Positions 1 to 13,328 of a stretch of 64,000 bases of DNA are shown here, one piece after another. Below the pieces are notes generated by a model. It was not told the origin of the DNA. It saw only the letters and a program-made list of their open reading frames with translations, and ran no database searches. Source of the DNA: Poa pratensis (lineage: Eukaryota; Streptophyta; Magnoliopsida; Poales; Poaceae); NCBI GenBank assembly GCA_947311845.1, contig CAMZMU010000059.1:53977626-54041625 (forward strand), given 5' to 3'. Positions within the stretch are counted from its first letter, which is position 1, and each line of letters starts with the position of its first letter. The position numbers and the translations under genes were made by a program.

Positions 1-4
1 TTGA

Positions 5-169
5 CGCTACGGCGCTATTTTCGACTTATACGCTCGAAACCACACTGAACGTGGTAACGTTATAGCTACGCTAACAAAAAGTCTGAAAATAACGTTAGGT
101 GATGATGATGGTGGGCAATCTGGTGGTTCTTCTAGTTATTCTGAAGATGATGTCAATGATTCTGATTAA
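5..169 (+). other. C-terminal tail of an unidentified ORF, possibly transposon-derived
   Basis: An open frame from 5 to the TAA at 167-169 encodes about 54 residues and ends in an acidic Ser/Gly/Asp-rich tail (GDDDGGQSGGSSSYSEDD). It has no start codon and runs off the window to the left or begins after an upstream exon. The following 370 bases (170-540) are rich in the words cacgcta, gctatatc and tatagc, the kind of subterminal repeat seen in plant hAT elements. I therefore suspect the end of a hAT-type transposase gene plus its 3' subterminal region. I see no conserved hAT dimerisation motif, so the assignment is weak. The RIO2 pseudogene loses its 3' exons next to this segment. Confidence 0.3.
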
Positions 170-719
170 AGTTTAAAATATTTATCTTTTAGTTTATTAC
201 TTTTTCATGGTTTTAAGCCTCATATTTGTATTCGTGCCATGGATTTGGCCTTGACATTTGAATATGGTTACCTGGTTATACATGTATTGTTTCTGGAAAA
301 AAAATTAGTGCTGAAATCCTTAATATTTGGGCTATTTCTTACAACTTTTTCATCACGCTATTTTATATGTAACTTCGCTATATCACGCTATATCTTGTAT
401 AGCTTCTGGAGGAGGGCCACGCTATTTTTGATAGCACGCTGTTTTTTTCCTTGGTTGTTAGACATTTTTTCATGTTTAGAGGAAACACTGATAGCACTAG
501 TAACAAAACTTCATAAAAATACAACGGGAAGGGGAATGGGTTGACCAAGGAGACCAACAAGATTCAATTGGAACCAAGGTTTTTGCAGGAGAAAAATTTA
601 AGAACCATGTGCAATATACTAACCACCAAATGGATTACTTCTGCTTTCATACCAAAATATAGAAGATCTTCAAACTGAGTAATACATCAATGTGAGTTCT
701 GTACCAACATATGACCCAC

Positions 720-3444
<2,725 letters not shown>

Positions 3445-3740
3445 AGCCTCGTCCTAGCAGTGGCGGCAGGGAGTGGGTGGCTGGCACGCTGAGGGCGGCA
3501 GGGGATAGGGACGGAATAACGGACCTCCGAAGGGAGCAGCAGGACGATGGCGAGAGAGCAGCAGGGTGGCGTCGGACGGAGCAGCAGGGCGGCGGCGCGG
3601 GGAGCAGCGGCTGGGGAAACGAGAGGGGACTAGGGGAGAAGCAGGATGGCCTGCCAGGCCTGGCCTCCCTCACGCGATATGGTCCACGCGGAAGGCCCAT
3701 GTAGACATTGGCCGTTTATAGTTTGAACGGGCGCTCAATC
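3445..3740. other. GC-rich former 5' region of the RIO2 pseudogene
   Basis: About 300 bases upstream of the RIO2 ATG are very GC-rich with purine-rich repeats (gcagcagg, ggcggc). Several overlapping open frames on both strands are explained by base composition. It would be the 5'UTR/promoter side of the RIO2 copy. I see no clear TATA box and no independent gene. Confidence 0.45.
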
Positions 3741-3747
3741 TGCCAGG

Positions 3748-3845
3748 TCATGTGGATTGTGATTCTTTTAAAAAAAAAGTGGATTGTGATTCTTCTAAAA
3801 ACAAAATGTAGATTATGATTTCCCTTAAAAGAAGTGGACGGTGAT
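3748..3845. repeat. Degenerate short tandem repeat
   Basis: A unit of about 30 bases resembling gtggattgtgattcttttaa occurs three times with decay (gtggattgtgattctt, gtggattgtgattctt, gtagattatgatttcc), followed by a weaker fourth (gtggacggtgatgatcc). It is a small local tandem array with no visible function. Confidence 0.6.
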
Positions 3846-3922
3846 GATCCGAGAAAGTATCCGGTGTGAAACCAATTTTCAACAAAAAAGTATCTGATGA
3901 AAACTACGAAAAATCATGTTTA

Positions 3923-4020
3923 CTCCCTCGGGTCCAAAAAAATATCGTGACTTGTACATATATGTTGTGCATAAATTGTTCCTTTTCTTTTCTCCGACAT
4001 TTATTTCGGATCGGAGGGAG
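3923..4020. mobile_element. Stowaway-type MITE (Tc1/mariner)
   Basis: The 98-bp element begins ctccctcgggtcc and ends gatcggagggag, an imperfect inverted pair typical of Stowaway. It is bordered by TA on both sides (3921-3922 and 4021-4022), the expected target duplication. Non-coding and mobilised in trans by mariner transposases. Confidence 0.8.
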
Positions 4021-4035
4021 TATATGTTTTAAAAT

Positions 4036-4245
4036 ATTCTCAACAAAAATGTGTTTCCTTGGAAAGATAGAGATCTATAAATGTGAAAATTTGCAAGTTG
4101 AAACTCAAAATTGTTTAGCAATTGTACTATGCATAGCTGAATTGGCCATTTTCATAACTCCTAAACAATTTTGGGTTTCAACTTGCAAATTTCCACATCT
4201 ATAGATTTCTACTTCCAAACCTAATATATATTTTTTGTTGAGAAT
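4036..4245. repeat. Fold-back inverted repeat, ~80-bp arms
   Basis: The left arm (attctcaacaaaa... to about 4116) and the right arm (about 4163 to ...ttttgttgagaat) are reverse complements. They share the long core aatttgcaagttgaaac and the motif caaaattgttta. A loop of about 45 bases separates them. A transcript would fold into a long, nearly perfect hairpin. It is probably a MITE or a local inverted duplication. No clear target duplication was found, although the Stowaway element lies 15 bp away. Confidence 0.7.
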
Positions 4246-4739
4246 CTTTAAAAAAAGTTTAAACACGATTTTTTCACGTTGATCTCGGCCACTGAAAGTT
4301 GATCTCGGCTAAATTACAATGCAAACCAGACGCTGCACCAAATGCCCACAATATCTTTAGCGTTGATGCTGCCTCTTTCTAGATTGGTTTTATTAGCAAT
4401 ACCACATCATCTACAATCAAAGAAAGACGATTGCGAACTCCACAACGATCAAACGGCGCAAACAACACCGCCTCCACTTTTCTGAAGGCAACTTTCCGAA
4501 AACTTCTCCCTAGCGGTGATGTTCCGACTTCAGAAGCACATGTGTCTTGATGTCGAGAAGATCCACTTAGAGTCGAACCCCGGTACTCCTTTGTTTATGG
4601 AGTCGCTGAAATAATATTCAATTGTGGGTGATGTGGAAGCCGCAGACACATCACATAAGTAGCAAGTCGAAGGGGTACATGTGAAATTTTGTTTGATCGC
4701 CTGAGACCAAAGGAGTTTTTGGTTGATTGAGATGGAGAC
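4246..4739. other. Intergenic sequence, nothing recognisable
   Basis: Single-copy-looking DNA between the fold-back repeat and the conserved 3' flank of RAD-like gene 1. No open frame with coding character, no repeat ends and no RNA gene were found. Confidence 0.5.
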
Positions 4740-4996
4740 GTACACACCCTTTGTTATAATTTTGTATGGGTAGTGTGTACATGTATAGCATCAATTTCTC
4801 TTGATTGATTTTGACACATGGTTACAACTTACAGGTGCAGACAATATGAATATTGTACATGAAGACTTACTTAATTTACACATGGGAGTAAGGAGACCTT
4901 AGTACTAATCAGACTATTATTAACATGCATGCATCTGTTCGGTCGACTAGCCCTTGCATGCGGACGTTGACATGGACACCAAGCATATAACACATA
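4740..4996 (-). repeat. Distal part of the duplicated 3' flank of RAD-like gene 1
   Basis: This stretch (ttgattgattttgacacatggttac... aatatgaatattgtacat... aacatgcatgcatctg... gttgacatggacacca) is clearly homologous to 48780-49060 and 60000-60240, which lie downstream of RAD-like genes 2 and 4. It marks how far the gene duplication extended. In this copy it is separated from its gene by the Helitron pair 4997-9541. The flank resumes at 9542 with tcatatcatatccccc. Confidence 0.8.
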
Positions 4997-7207
4997 TCTA
5001 TGTATATATAAAAGTTCAACAGATTCAGCCTCAATTTGGGCGTCCACGTCGCCCGGAAACCAGAGCCGTCCGATCGACGCGTCTAACGGCCCAGATCACG
5101 TCAAAATTCGCGCAAGCTACAGTAACACTGTAGCACGGTAGTTTCTACCAATCAGACTACGACACGTCGTCTCCAGCGCGCCATTTTGCAAAAAAACGCC
5201 TGCAGAGGACTGGTTCGTAATTTGGAAAAAAGTTCAGGACCTCGATGTAAAAAAGCCAGCGCAGCTCCCCCCTCCCTCTCCTTCCTCTCCCGCGACGGCC
5301 GTGGTCGCCGGCGCCGCCGCCGCGCCGTGTCGCCTTGCCGGCCCTCCCTGCACAGATCGAAGCAGACGCCGACCTCCTCCATCCTCGCCTCTTCCACCTC
5401 GCCGAAGATTGGCTGCCGGGACGCCGCCTGCTCGCCAGAATCATCGCCGCCGCGTACGCTGCTCGCCGCCGCGTTTCCACGCCGCCGGCGACGCTCCGGA
5501 GATCCAGGAGGGGCGGCGCCGCCACATATGGCTACCCTGCGTCGAAGGGCGCCGGAAGCGCGCACCCGCGCGTCCCGTCTCGGCGTCGCGCGTTGCCGGC
5601 GTGCGAGCCGCCGCCGCGGAAGCTCCGCCCACCGGTGACGTCACCTCGACGTCACCGTGGGCCTGGGCTGGGGCGTGGGCTTCTTGGTGGGCTGCCCAGC
5701 GCGTCCCTCCCTATTTTTTTCCTCTCTGTTTCTTTTTCCTTTTTTTTTTGAAAACTTTCCAAACTTTCAAACACAAATTCAATTCAGTTCAAACCAATTT
5801 GTACAAACTTTTAATAAATCAAAATCTACATTCCAAACACTTTGGGATCCTTCCAAAAACAAATGTTAAAAATTCCGAATAATACATAAGGACTCATTAA
5901 TAGATTAAACAAACCACCATAATTAAAAAAATTCAAACTACTAATTACAATAATGCAAAAAACAAACAAACAAATTACACGGAAAGAAAAATATTTTTTT
6001 TTACAAGCTTGCAAACATAATTCAACAATTCAGCAATAAAATCTTCAATTTCATGAATTATAACAATGCAACCCACTTTAAAAAAAAAACGAACACAAAA
6101 TGTATTTCCTCAATTGACAACGTCAGCGTGGGCCCCGCCTACCAGATTTTTCCCTTCCCAAAAAAAATTCCAAACAAAATAATAAATTGCCTACAGGTGG
6201 GTCCTACCGACTTATACAAATTCCAGAAAATAAATAATGTTACAACTTCAAAAACGTTAAGTCTATCCACCGAGGTAAAAATGAAAACATTTATCAAAAA
6301 TAATAATTACAAAACAAAATGCTTCTGACATATAATCGAATTTCATTCTCGCGTATCAAATTGCTAAATATTTGGGAATATATTTTGCAGAAGAAAAATG
6401 AAATTTATACTTCATATTTGCTTTCTTTCAATTTTTTGCTTCTCTTTTCGTTTGCAATAAAACATCATTGCAATAGTGATCAAAAAGAAGAAAAACAAAT
6501 GCAAGACATTTTAGTTTGCAAAACAATTATATTGTACATATATTCAATAAATAGTACAAATGTATCTTAAAAAACAATATTTGACCATGGTAAATTCCCT
6601 CTGATTATGCTGGCAAATAAGAAAATTATTGCCAAAATAAAACTATATTTGACCATTCAAATTTAGCTAAAATATTTAAAGTTCACTTAACTTAAATCTC
6701 TATAACTATGTAGTTCATTTAAAAAAAATACTTAATTAGATTAACATTTGGAGGGAACACAAATTCATGCCCTCTAATTAAGGATTAAATTTAAATTGAA
6801 TTGAACAAATACTAATACAATATATTCCCTCTAATTGTTGACTAAAACTAAATACTTAAAAAAAACACAAATATATTACACTAATTAGATTAAATTGATA
6901 CTCAAAGTTAAAATAACTGAATTCTCTCCAATTATGCAATTTAGTTCAACAAATGCTTAAATTTACCTTACCCCTCACAAATTATGCAACTGAATTTCAA
7001 AAATGCTTAATTAGATGCACATTAGATGAAACATAAATTTATTTCCTTTAAAAATAGCTTGAATTTAATAAATGGTAATACAATTTTTAACCCTAAAATT
7101 TCTTTGCATTCCAAAATATTTCAAATCCTTACAACTATTAAATATCGACATTTTTAAATTCAAATTACACCAAACACGCGCGGCATTTGCCGCGCTAATA
7201 TCCCTAG
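4997..7207 (+). mobile_element. Helitron 1 (non-autonomous)
   Basis: The 5' end is A|TC (TCTATGTATATATAAAAG from 4997). The 3' end has a GC-rich hairpin (cgcgcggcatttgccgcgc, 7177-7195) followed by taatatcc and CTAG at 7204-7207, the standard rolling-circle Helitron terminus. No Rep/helicase gene is present. The body has two compositional halves: a GC-rich, gene-like head (about 5040-5730) with no protein I recognise, and a very AT-rich tail (about 5740-7170). The GC-rich part may be captured host sequence with 5'UTR/exon character. Its open frames overlap on both strands and lack conserved motifs, so I do not call genes. Confidence 0.85.
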
Positions 7208-9541
7208 TATGTATATATAAAAGTTGGTCAGATTCGACCCCCACTCCAGCGTCCACGTCGCCCCGAAAACGACGGCCGTCCGATCTTTTCATCCGACGGC
7301 TAAGAACGCATCACAAACCCGCGCGTTACTGTACATGCTACAGTACACTGTAGCAGTTTCAATTTCTACCAATCGGCTGTCGACACGTCGCCCTCGCACG
7401 GTTTCTGGCGCACACCTTTGCAAAGAGCCCCCCGCCACTTTCCAGAAAACACCCCCGGAAGGACCCAATCGAAAATCACGCAAACCCCAGGGGCCTCCGA
7501 GGAAAAGCGTCCGCAGACGTCTCCCTCTTCTCTTTCCTCTCCTGCGCGACCCGGAGTTCCCCGCCGCCGCCGACGCACGCCGCCGGCGCCTCTCACCTCC
7601 CCGCTCGAATCGACGGGCGCCATGGCCTCCGCCACCGTGCACTCTCCGTCTCCGTCAAGTATCGTTTGCTGGGACGGCCGCCGCGCGGAGGAATCGACGC
7701 CGCCGTCGCTTCATTCCGACCGCCGTTTTTCCTCGCCGCCGTCGATGCTCCGGTGACTCCTACGCAGCGGCGCCACCACCTTCGTGTAGATCGCGTCCAG
7801 CTGCGTCGAACGCGCCCACCCGCGTGACCCGAATCGCGGTGGCGCGCCGCGCCCGTGGTCGTCGCCGTTCGGTCGCCGCCGTCGTCGCCTTGACAAGCCC
7901 ACCCACTGATGACGTCATCATTGCGTCTCAGTGGGTCAACACTGTCAGCTTTTTTTTTCCGCATAATTTCCACAAATTGCTAAAATCCTTACATGTGGGC
8001 CCTATAATATTTAGTTAGTTCCTATAAATTGATAAATACTGTAAAATAAACTATTTGAAACCTTTCCAATATTTAGTTAATTCCCAGAAATTGATAAATA
8101 CGGTAAAATAAACTATTTGAAACCTTTCCACAGAAAAATTACGAAAATCAATTCACAACGATCACAAAAAATACTAATTAATTATTTAGTTAGTTCCTAT
8201 AAATTGATAAATACTGTAAAATAAACTATTTGAAACCTTTCCAATATTTAGTTAATTCCCAGAAATTGATAAATACAGTAAAATAAACTATTTGAAACCT
8301 TTCCACAGAAAAATTACGAAAATCAATTCACAACGACCACAAAAAAATACTAATTAATTAAAGCAAAATGAAAGCATACTAACCCACCTCAATTTGGTAA
8401 AAATTTGGAAAAATTCCATATGCACTAAAATCCTTACATGTGGGCCCCATAATATTTACATAATTTCTAGGAATTCGTAACCACTGTAAAATCAACAGCT
8501 TCAAATCTTTCCACCGAAAAATTACGAGAAAAAAAATTCACCACGATCACAAAAATAGATACTAATTAATTACATCAAAATGAAAACATATTTACACATC
8601 TCAATTTGGTAAAAATTTGGGAAAACCCATATACACTTGCTCCAATTATATGGAGTTGAATTTAAAAAAATACCCCATCTATGGAATCCAAATGAATAAA
8701 TGTGCGTTTCCACCCATTATGTATTTAAATTAAAAATTAATATTTTTTCAACATCTCAAATTGCTTAAAAATTGGAGATACTTCAAAGTCATCAACTTGC
8801 TCACAAAAAGAAGACCCCAACTATTTACATCAAAAAATAAAAATAAAAACATGTTTGAACATTTTGAATCATCCCAAAATTCAAACAAAAAAAAATATAC
8901 CTTCCAATCTATAACTCAAAATAACAATTATATAAAAAAATTAAAAAAAATATATACGTTCCAACCTATAACTCAAAAAAACAATTATACATAACTCAAA
9001 ATAACAATTAAAACATAAAAATTGGAAAAAAAGATTTCAAAAAAATTCCAAACAATGCAAACAAACATTCTGAAATTCGAAAAAAAAAATACGTTCCAAC
9101 CTATAACTCAAAAATAACAATTATGTAAAAATTTCAAAAAAAAAATTCCAATCTATGACTCGAAAAAACAATTATACATAAAAATTGTTTAAAGCTATAA
9201 GAAAAATATATATCTTTCAATTTACAATTCAACAAAAAATACAAACAACATACCAACAATTACAGAAAAATATTCCTAACTACAATTCAAAATAACAATT
9301 AAAAAAAAAACCTACACAAAAAAAACATATTTACCAACCTGTAGTTCAAAATAATACAAAAAGTATGCCAAAAATTTCTAAATTTAAAAAATTATCAAAC
9401 TCTCCAAAATCCAACCATTTTTAAACCACAAACATTTTTCAATTCCAATTATTTCCACACTGAGACAACTTTACAACATCACCGTTTTCAAATTCAAATT
9501 CAAAATCACACGCGCGGCATCTGCAGCGCTTAGATCCCTAG
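7208..9541 (+). mobile_element. Helitron 2, abutting Helitron 1 head-to-tail
   Basis: It begins TATGTATATATAAAAG immediately after the CTAG of Helitron 1, i.e. the same 5' motif minus the leading TC. It ends in the hairpin cgcgcggcatctgcagcgc followed by ttagatcc and CTAG at 9538-9541, then host T. Its first 100 bases are similar to those of Helitron 1 (shared cagattc, cgtccacgtcgccc, gccgtccgatc, and ctacagtacactgtagc-like palindrome), so the two are related family members, not exact copies. It also has a GC-rich head (7240-7930) and AT-rich tail, with no transposase. The empty site can be inferred from RAD-like genes 2 and 4. Confidence 0.82.
8009..8360. repeat. ~175-bp tandem duplication inside Helitron 2
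   Basis: Two near-identical units start at 8009 and 8184 (both atttagttagttcctataaa). Each is built from two ~66-base subrepeats containing gataaatactgtaaaataaac. A more diverged third relative follows at about 8450-8570. Non-coding. Confidence 0.85.
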
Positions 9542-9606
9542 TCATATCATATCCCCCATGCAGTATGCACATGCTCCTTCGATCGATCCATTTGCGCACC
9601 ACCGAC

Positions 9607-10065
9607 CTAGATCTTTAAATGTTTCAACCTGCACGCACCCGAAATTTTTGTACCAGCAGCATATCAATCAACAAGCTACTACTCCAGTAGATTTAAGAAT
9701 GAAACACGGCCGGGTCGGTAGGGTCAAGAGTATGCCGTAGTCCGTAGAGGTACGAACCTGTCGGCCTCGTAGCCGGCGAGGGAAGCCGTGCCGCGTCCAC
9801 CGGCGGTGTTGTGGTTTGGCCCTGGGCAGGGGGAACGGTAGGCGGGGAAGGGCACGTTTCCGGCCTCGATGCGTGCGACGTCGTGGACAAGCAGCTCGTA
9901 GTAGCGTTTGACGTCGTCGGCCGATTTCCCGCCGCCGACGGCACGGGCGACGTTGTGCCAGCGATCGGGTGTGTCCCTGTCGTGCACGGCCAGCGCCTGT
10001 TCAAACAGCTTGTCCTGCTTTGGCGTCCACCCCGCCCTCGCCGCGCTCATGGACAGGGACGCCAT
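9607..10065 (-). CDS. RADIALIS-like SANT/MYB transcription regulator, gene 1 (2 exons)
   Basis: A nuclear single-repeat MYB of the RADIALIS/RSM group. In the family these small proteins antagonise DIVARICATA-type MYBs by competing for shared partner proteins. Exon 1 is 9758-10065 and exon 2 is 9607-9628 (22 nt), joined by an AG|GTTCGT donor and a gtgcgtgcAG acceptor. The product is 109 aa. The SANT domain spans residues 13-65 (tryptophans at 13 and 36, [20 protein letters not shown]). It is followed by the family motif VPFPAY and the C-terminus LKHLKI, comparable to the NLKIR end of RADIALIS. The second ATG (10065) is chosen because MASLSMSAA is shared by paralogs; an upstream in-frame ATG exists at 10092. 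A TATA box lies 120 bp upstream. Helitrons are inserted 65 bp past the stop. Confidence 0.88.
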
Positions 10066-10177
10066 TGACCGAGAGAGAGATACAGATATCACCTATCTAG
10101 CCTATGATCTGAGCTCCTGGAGGTTGGTGCCGTGGGCTCGAGCTGGTGAGATGAGAAGAAGGGTGTGAGATGGGGTG

Positions 10178-10192
10178 CTACTTATAACGTGC
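10178..10192 (-). promoter_or_regulatory. TATA box of RAD-like gene 1
   Basis: On the minus strand the sequence reads cacgttataagtag, about 120 bp upstream of the ATG at 10065. The same ctataagtag/ttataagtag core sits 115-130 bp upstream of the ATGs of genes 2 and 4, supporting a shared core promoter. Confidence 0.7.
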
Positions 10193-10249
10193 TGGCAGGG
10201 AGCCGGAGTCGAGGAGCATTCCATGATCTGTCTTGGGAAACGGCAGAAG

Positions 10250-10385
10250 ATTAAAAAAAAAAAGGGGTAGTCCTAGCCTTTGCATCAAAATGATGCATAT
10301 GGCCGCTTTATTAACTTATTGCAAAGTATCAGAACATATGCATATGATGATGGGTTGGATGTCAGTACAAGAGGAATAAGGGTGA
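10250..10385. mobile_element. Copy-specific insertion in the promoter of gene 1, LINE-tail-like
   Basis: Between the TATA region and the conserved promoter block, gene 1 has about 100 bases not seen at the equivalent place in genes 2 and 4. The insert starts with a run of 12 A and contains tttgcatcaaaatgatgcatatggcc and gctttattaa, resembling the 3' tail of grass LINEs. No clean target duplication was identified, so it could also be unrelated sequence. Confidence 0.35.
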
Positions 10386-10388
10386 GAG

Positions 10389-10561
10389 GCAGCCGGCCAC
10401 TACGAGAGGAATGTGGAGATACAAGGAACAAACATTTCTGTCCCCGGGATGTGGGGATCTACACCTTTCTATCTCTTCGCCGGGTCAGGTCACGTCATGA
10501 TTTAGCTCTGCATCTTGTTGTCAATCTCCTCCTCCTCATAGATTCAAAGTAGACATGTAAA
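10389..10561 (-). promoter_or_regulatory. Conserved upstream block shared by RAD-like genes 1, 2 and 4
   Basis: The block contains gcagccggccactacgag, aacaaacatttctgtccc, cgggatgtggggatctac and cgggtcaggt, followed by a cctcctcc tract and attcaaag. It recurs at 49791-49978 (gene 2) and 61001-61152 (gene 4) in the same order and orientation. It is retained after duplication while surrounding sequence drifts, so it may hold promoter elements or an upstream regulatory module. Confidence 0.65.
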
Positions 10562-10966
10562 TACAATTTTACCCTGTTTCTACCCCTTTTTACTTTTGGG
10601 AAATGATTTTTTTCACAATTTTCCAAAACTTACAAGTACAAAATTTGTCAAGTTTCACCCAATAGGTTCATAACCCCTATTCTGAATAGCAAATTTATGA
10701 TGTGTGCGCCTTTGAACACAGAGGCGGGAAGAGAGTTCTCTTCGATTATCTAGAAAATACACTCTATGGTCCACAAAGCGAAAACTACCTGTTAAAAAAA
10801 AGTAGATTTGCACTGCACGTATTGGCTTCTTATTTACACCAGACCTGTCGATTAATTATATTTAGAACACTTAATTTTCCATTAGTGTTTAGGTTCAACC
10901 AACTGTTTTGAGTGTACTTAAATGTCCTCGTGGTCATTCTTTGTATCTTTGTAGTATAATAATATA
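10562..10966 (-). repeat. Distal upstream part of the duplicated unit, copy 1
   Basis: Short islands match the region upstream of gene 2 (50010-50350): gaggcgggaagagagttctcttcg, ttggcttcttatttacacca and ggttcaaccaact. The homology breaks at 10966, where a minus-strand Helitron terminus begins, and seems to resume at about 16850. No gene is seen. Confidence 0.55.
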
Positions 10967-11452
10967 CTAGGTAGGACTTAGGAGGCGCGGCTTGCCACGC
11001 GAGACAGGCTTAACGGTGAGTCGAACCCCCAATAATAATCAAATGGTAGCACAAATCATTTGAAGAAAAGATGAAACTAGGGAGTGGTTACATAATCCCT
11101 GTCTCGGAAAGTTTAGAAGTCATTACACAATAAAACAGCAAAGCAACCAGTGGGCATTGCGCCGATAATAGATGTATGTCAATACGACGGAATGAACTGC
11201 TAGGTAATGAAATTTCCTTTTTATTGGGGATATGTGCTTCAGCTTGGTTATTCAGGCCTGCCATTTGCGCACCCTGAGATAGGCATCCCTACCGTTGAGT
11301 GATATTCATGTCGGGCAAATGAACATGTAAACGATCAACAGTTAGAAATGTAGTGTGTATGTTGAAGCCAAATCCTCTTGCATGGGATATACGTCGTTAC
11401 TTTCCACCGCTGGTGGATTGATATCTTCTTGCACTCCGTCGACCAAGGTTCT

Positions 11453-13323
11453 TGTCACGCCCCGAGACCCAGCCCGGAAGAATGATAGCCGCCGCACGTC
11501 TATAGACCCGAAAGTCTATACACGCGAACGGCTAGAAAAGCAGGCATAAAACCAGCACAGTGGATCTCAACAGCTCAATATTTATTTACAGGATTTATAC
11601 ATTTACAAGAAATTCTCTACTCGTATCCCACCCACTGGTCCAGCCTACTCCTCGACGACGACGTCTTCTGCTGCGCACTCTGATCATCCGAAAACAAAGT
11701 GAAGCAAGGGTGAGTACGATAAATCATACTCAGCAAGCAGATACAATACTAGGCAACAAAATATCAGAGAATAAAATACAGTAATAACGGCCTTACTGTA
11801 TTAAAAGGAATTAAACAAGATATCAACGGAAGCGATAAAATATCAACAAAGTTGGATTTAGAGGAATGAGTGAATTATCAAGGGAACGGATATGTATTGG
11901 TAATCACATGTGACCAGCAAGGTTCCCCTACCCGGAACTCACAGGGGTGAATATTCACACTTTTACACTCTTAAGAGGGGTACTCCGACATCGACAGTCT
12001 CAACCAGAACCACGCGGGTCCCAAAAGAGCAGAGCCCTTTAGCCCGCCGGGACACGGCGACTTGACTTACTAGTATGGGCCGTTCCCAAGGAATCCATCG
12101 CCGATACCCTGTTCGGCCCAAGTGTCGCTCCCATTGGAGAACTCAGACAGTCCCATACCTGAACTGCGACCGGTACAATATGGTTGCCGTCGTGACACCA
12201 ATACAAGGACAATTGGATATGTGGATAACAAAGAAGTTAGAGATATATGAAGCCAAGACATCAATTGTCACGCCTCCGTGTGACCCCAGCTGATGATGAT
12301 TTCTCTCTTATCATCACCGCAGATCTTCCAATTTATCATGGCTATCAAAAGAATATCAAGACGATGCCATTCATCTAATGGTGTCCAGCGAATGAGGAGA
12401 TACGAGCAATAAAATATCTCCTCCACAATATCAGTATCATGAATGAACAAGGAGAGCAACAAGAGTCGTGCAAGTATCAGTACAAGCACTCAACGGAGCA
12501 ACAATAACAAGAAAAAAGCTTGGAGTAGCAGAGATACTACTCGCAGGAGTCAAAGGATAATCAAAGGATTAGTAGAGTAGTTACTTGCCTGATCAAAACT
12601 ACGGCAGTATCGGCCACTACGTCAATTAGCCTGTACTTTAGTGGCTCCGCAAACGAGCGGTACACCAGTGCACGACCACCGACCTCTTCTGATGATTCTA
12701 TTTGTCTGCCTAAACTCTGCCCGATGTGCTCCGATGGCAGCACCTGGTCCTCTATTTATACTAGCCCAAAGGATAAGAATGCGATGGATAAGTCAGGGCT
12801 AGATATTTCCTCCCCTGCTGCTACCTGCATGGGGTATGCACCTATCCGCTAGCGACACGTACTACCTCTAGTAACCAGAGCTCAACACGTACCCCTGCTT
12901 GATCCTTCTCAGCTAAGCTTCGTCGCCGTGCATGCAAAATATATGGGAGCAGTACAAGTAGTACAACCTTATCTAGACTAGCAGTACAAGCTGATAGCAG
13001 CATTATCTCACTCTTAGCTAAGCTAACCAAGCGCGGTAAACAGCAGGCATGCACGAGCTACTCTATCCATGCATGCATGTACTACTTCTAGCTATACTAG
13101 TACTAGTACATGGCTGATCGATCAAACACACGAGTGTTACTTTAGTGATCAGCCAAAAAGGAAGAGAGTTTAACTTTTATAAATATTAACTTCTCTAATA
13201 TAATTTGGCAAATCGAGTGTAATGACACAATTTAAACTCCTGAAATTAGTAAAACCAAAATATTTAAAGTTTAATTTTCAACACCCTTAATTAAATAATA
13301 ATCCGGAAATCTGGGCTATTACA
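11453..13323 (-). mobile_element. Solo LTR, 1871 bp
   Basis: The sequence begins TGTCACGCCCCGAG and ends GGGCTATTACA, flanked by the perfect 5-bp duplication GTTCT (11448-11452 and 13324-13328). No internal domain or second LTR is present. A TATA box on the minus strand (tataaatag, 12752-12760) sits mid-LTR, as expected for U3/R, so I assign minus orientation. Open frames inside are short and lack motifs. It probably formed by intra-element recombination between two LTRs. Confidence 0.85.
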
Positions 13324-13328
13324 GTTCT

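Noticed and set aside
5152..5751. Several overlapping 100-190 aa open frames on both strands in the GC-rich head of Helitron 1
   Set aside because: Open on many frames simultaneously because of high GC; Arg/Pro/Ala-rich low-complexity products with no domain motif or splice structure.
7224..8018. 264-aa open frame in Helitron 2
   Set aside because: Same GC-driven effect; Arg/Pro-rich with no recognisable domain, and opposite-strand frames are equally long.
8008..8640. CRISPR-like or satellite array in Helitron 2
   Set aside because: Only two clean ~175-bp units plus a diverged third, no regular spacers; a simple tandem duplication within a plant transposon.
9811..10168. Plus-strand open frames antisense to RAD-like gene 1 (and equivalents at 49313 and 60506)
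   Set aside because: Shadows of a conserved GC-rich exon; the minus-strand frame has the SANT domain and the splice structure.
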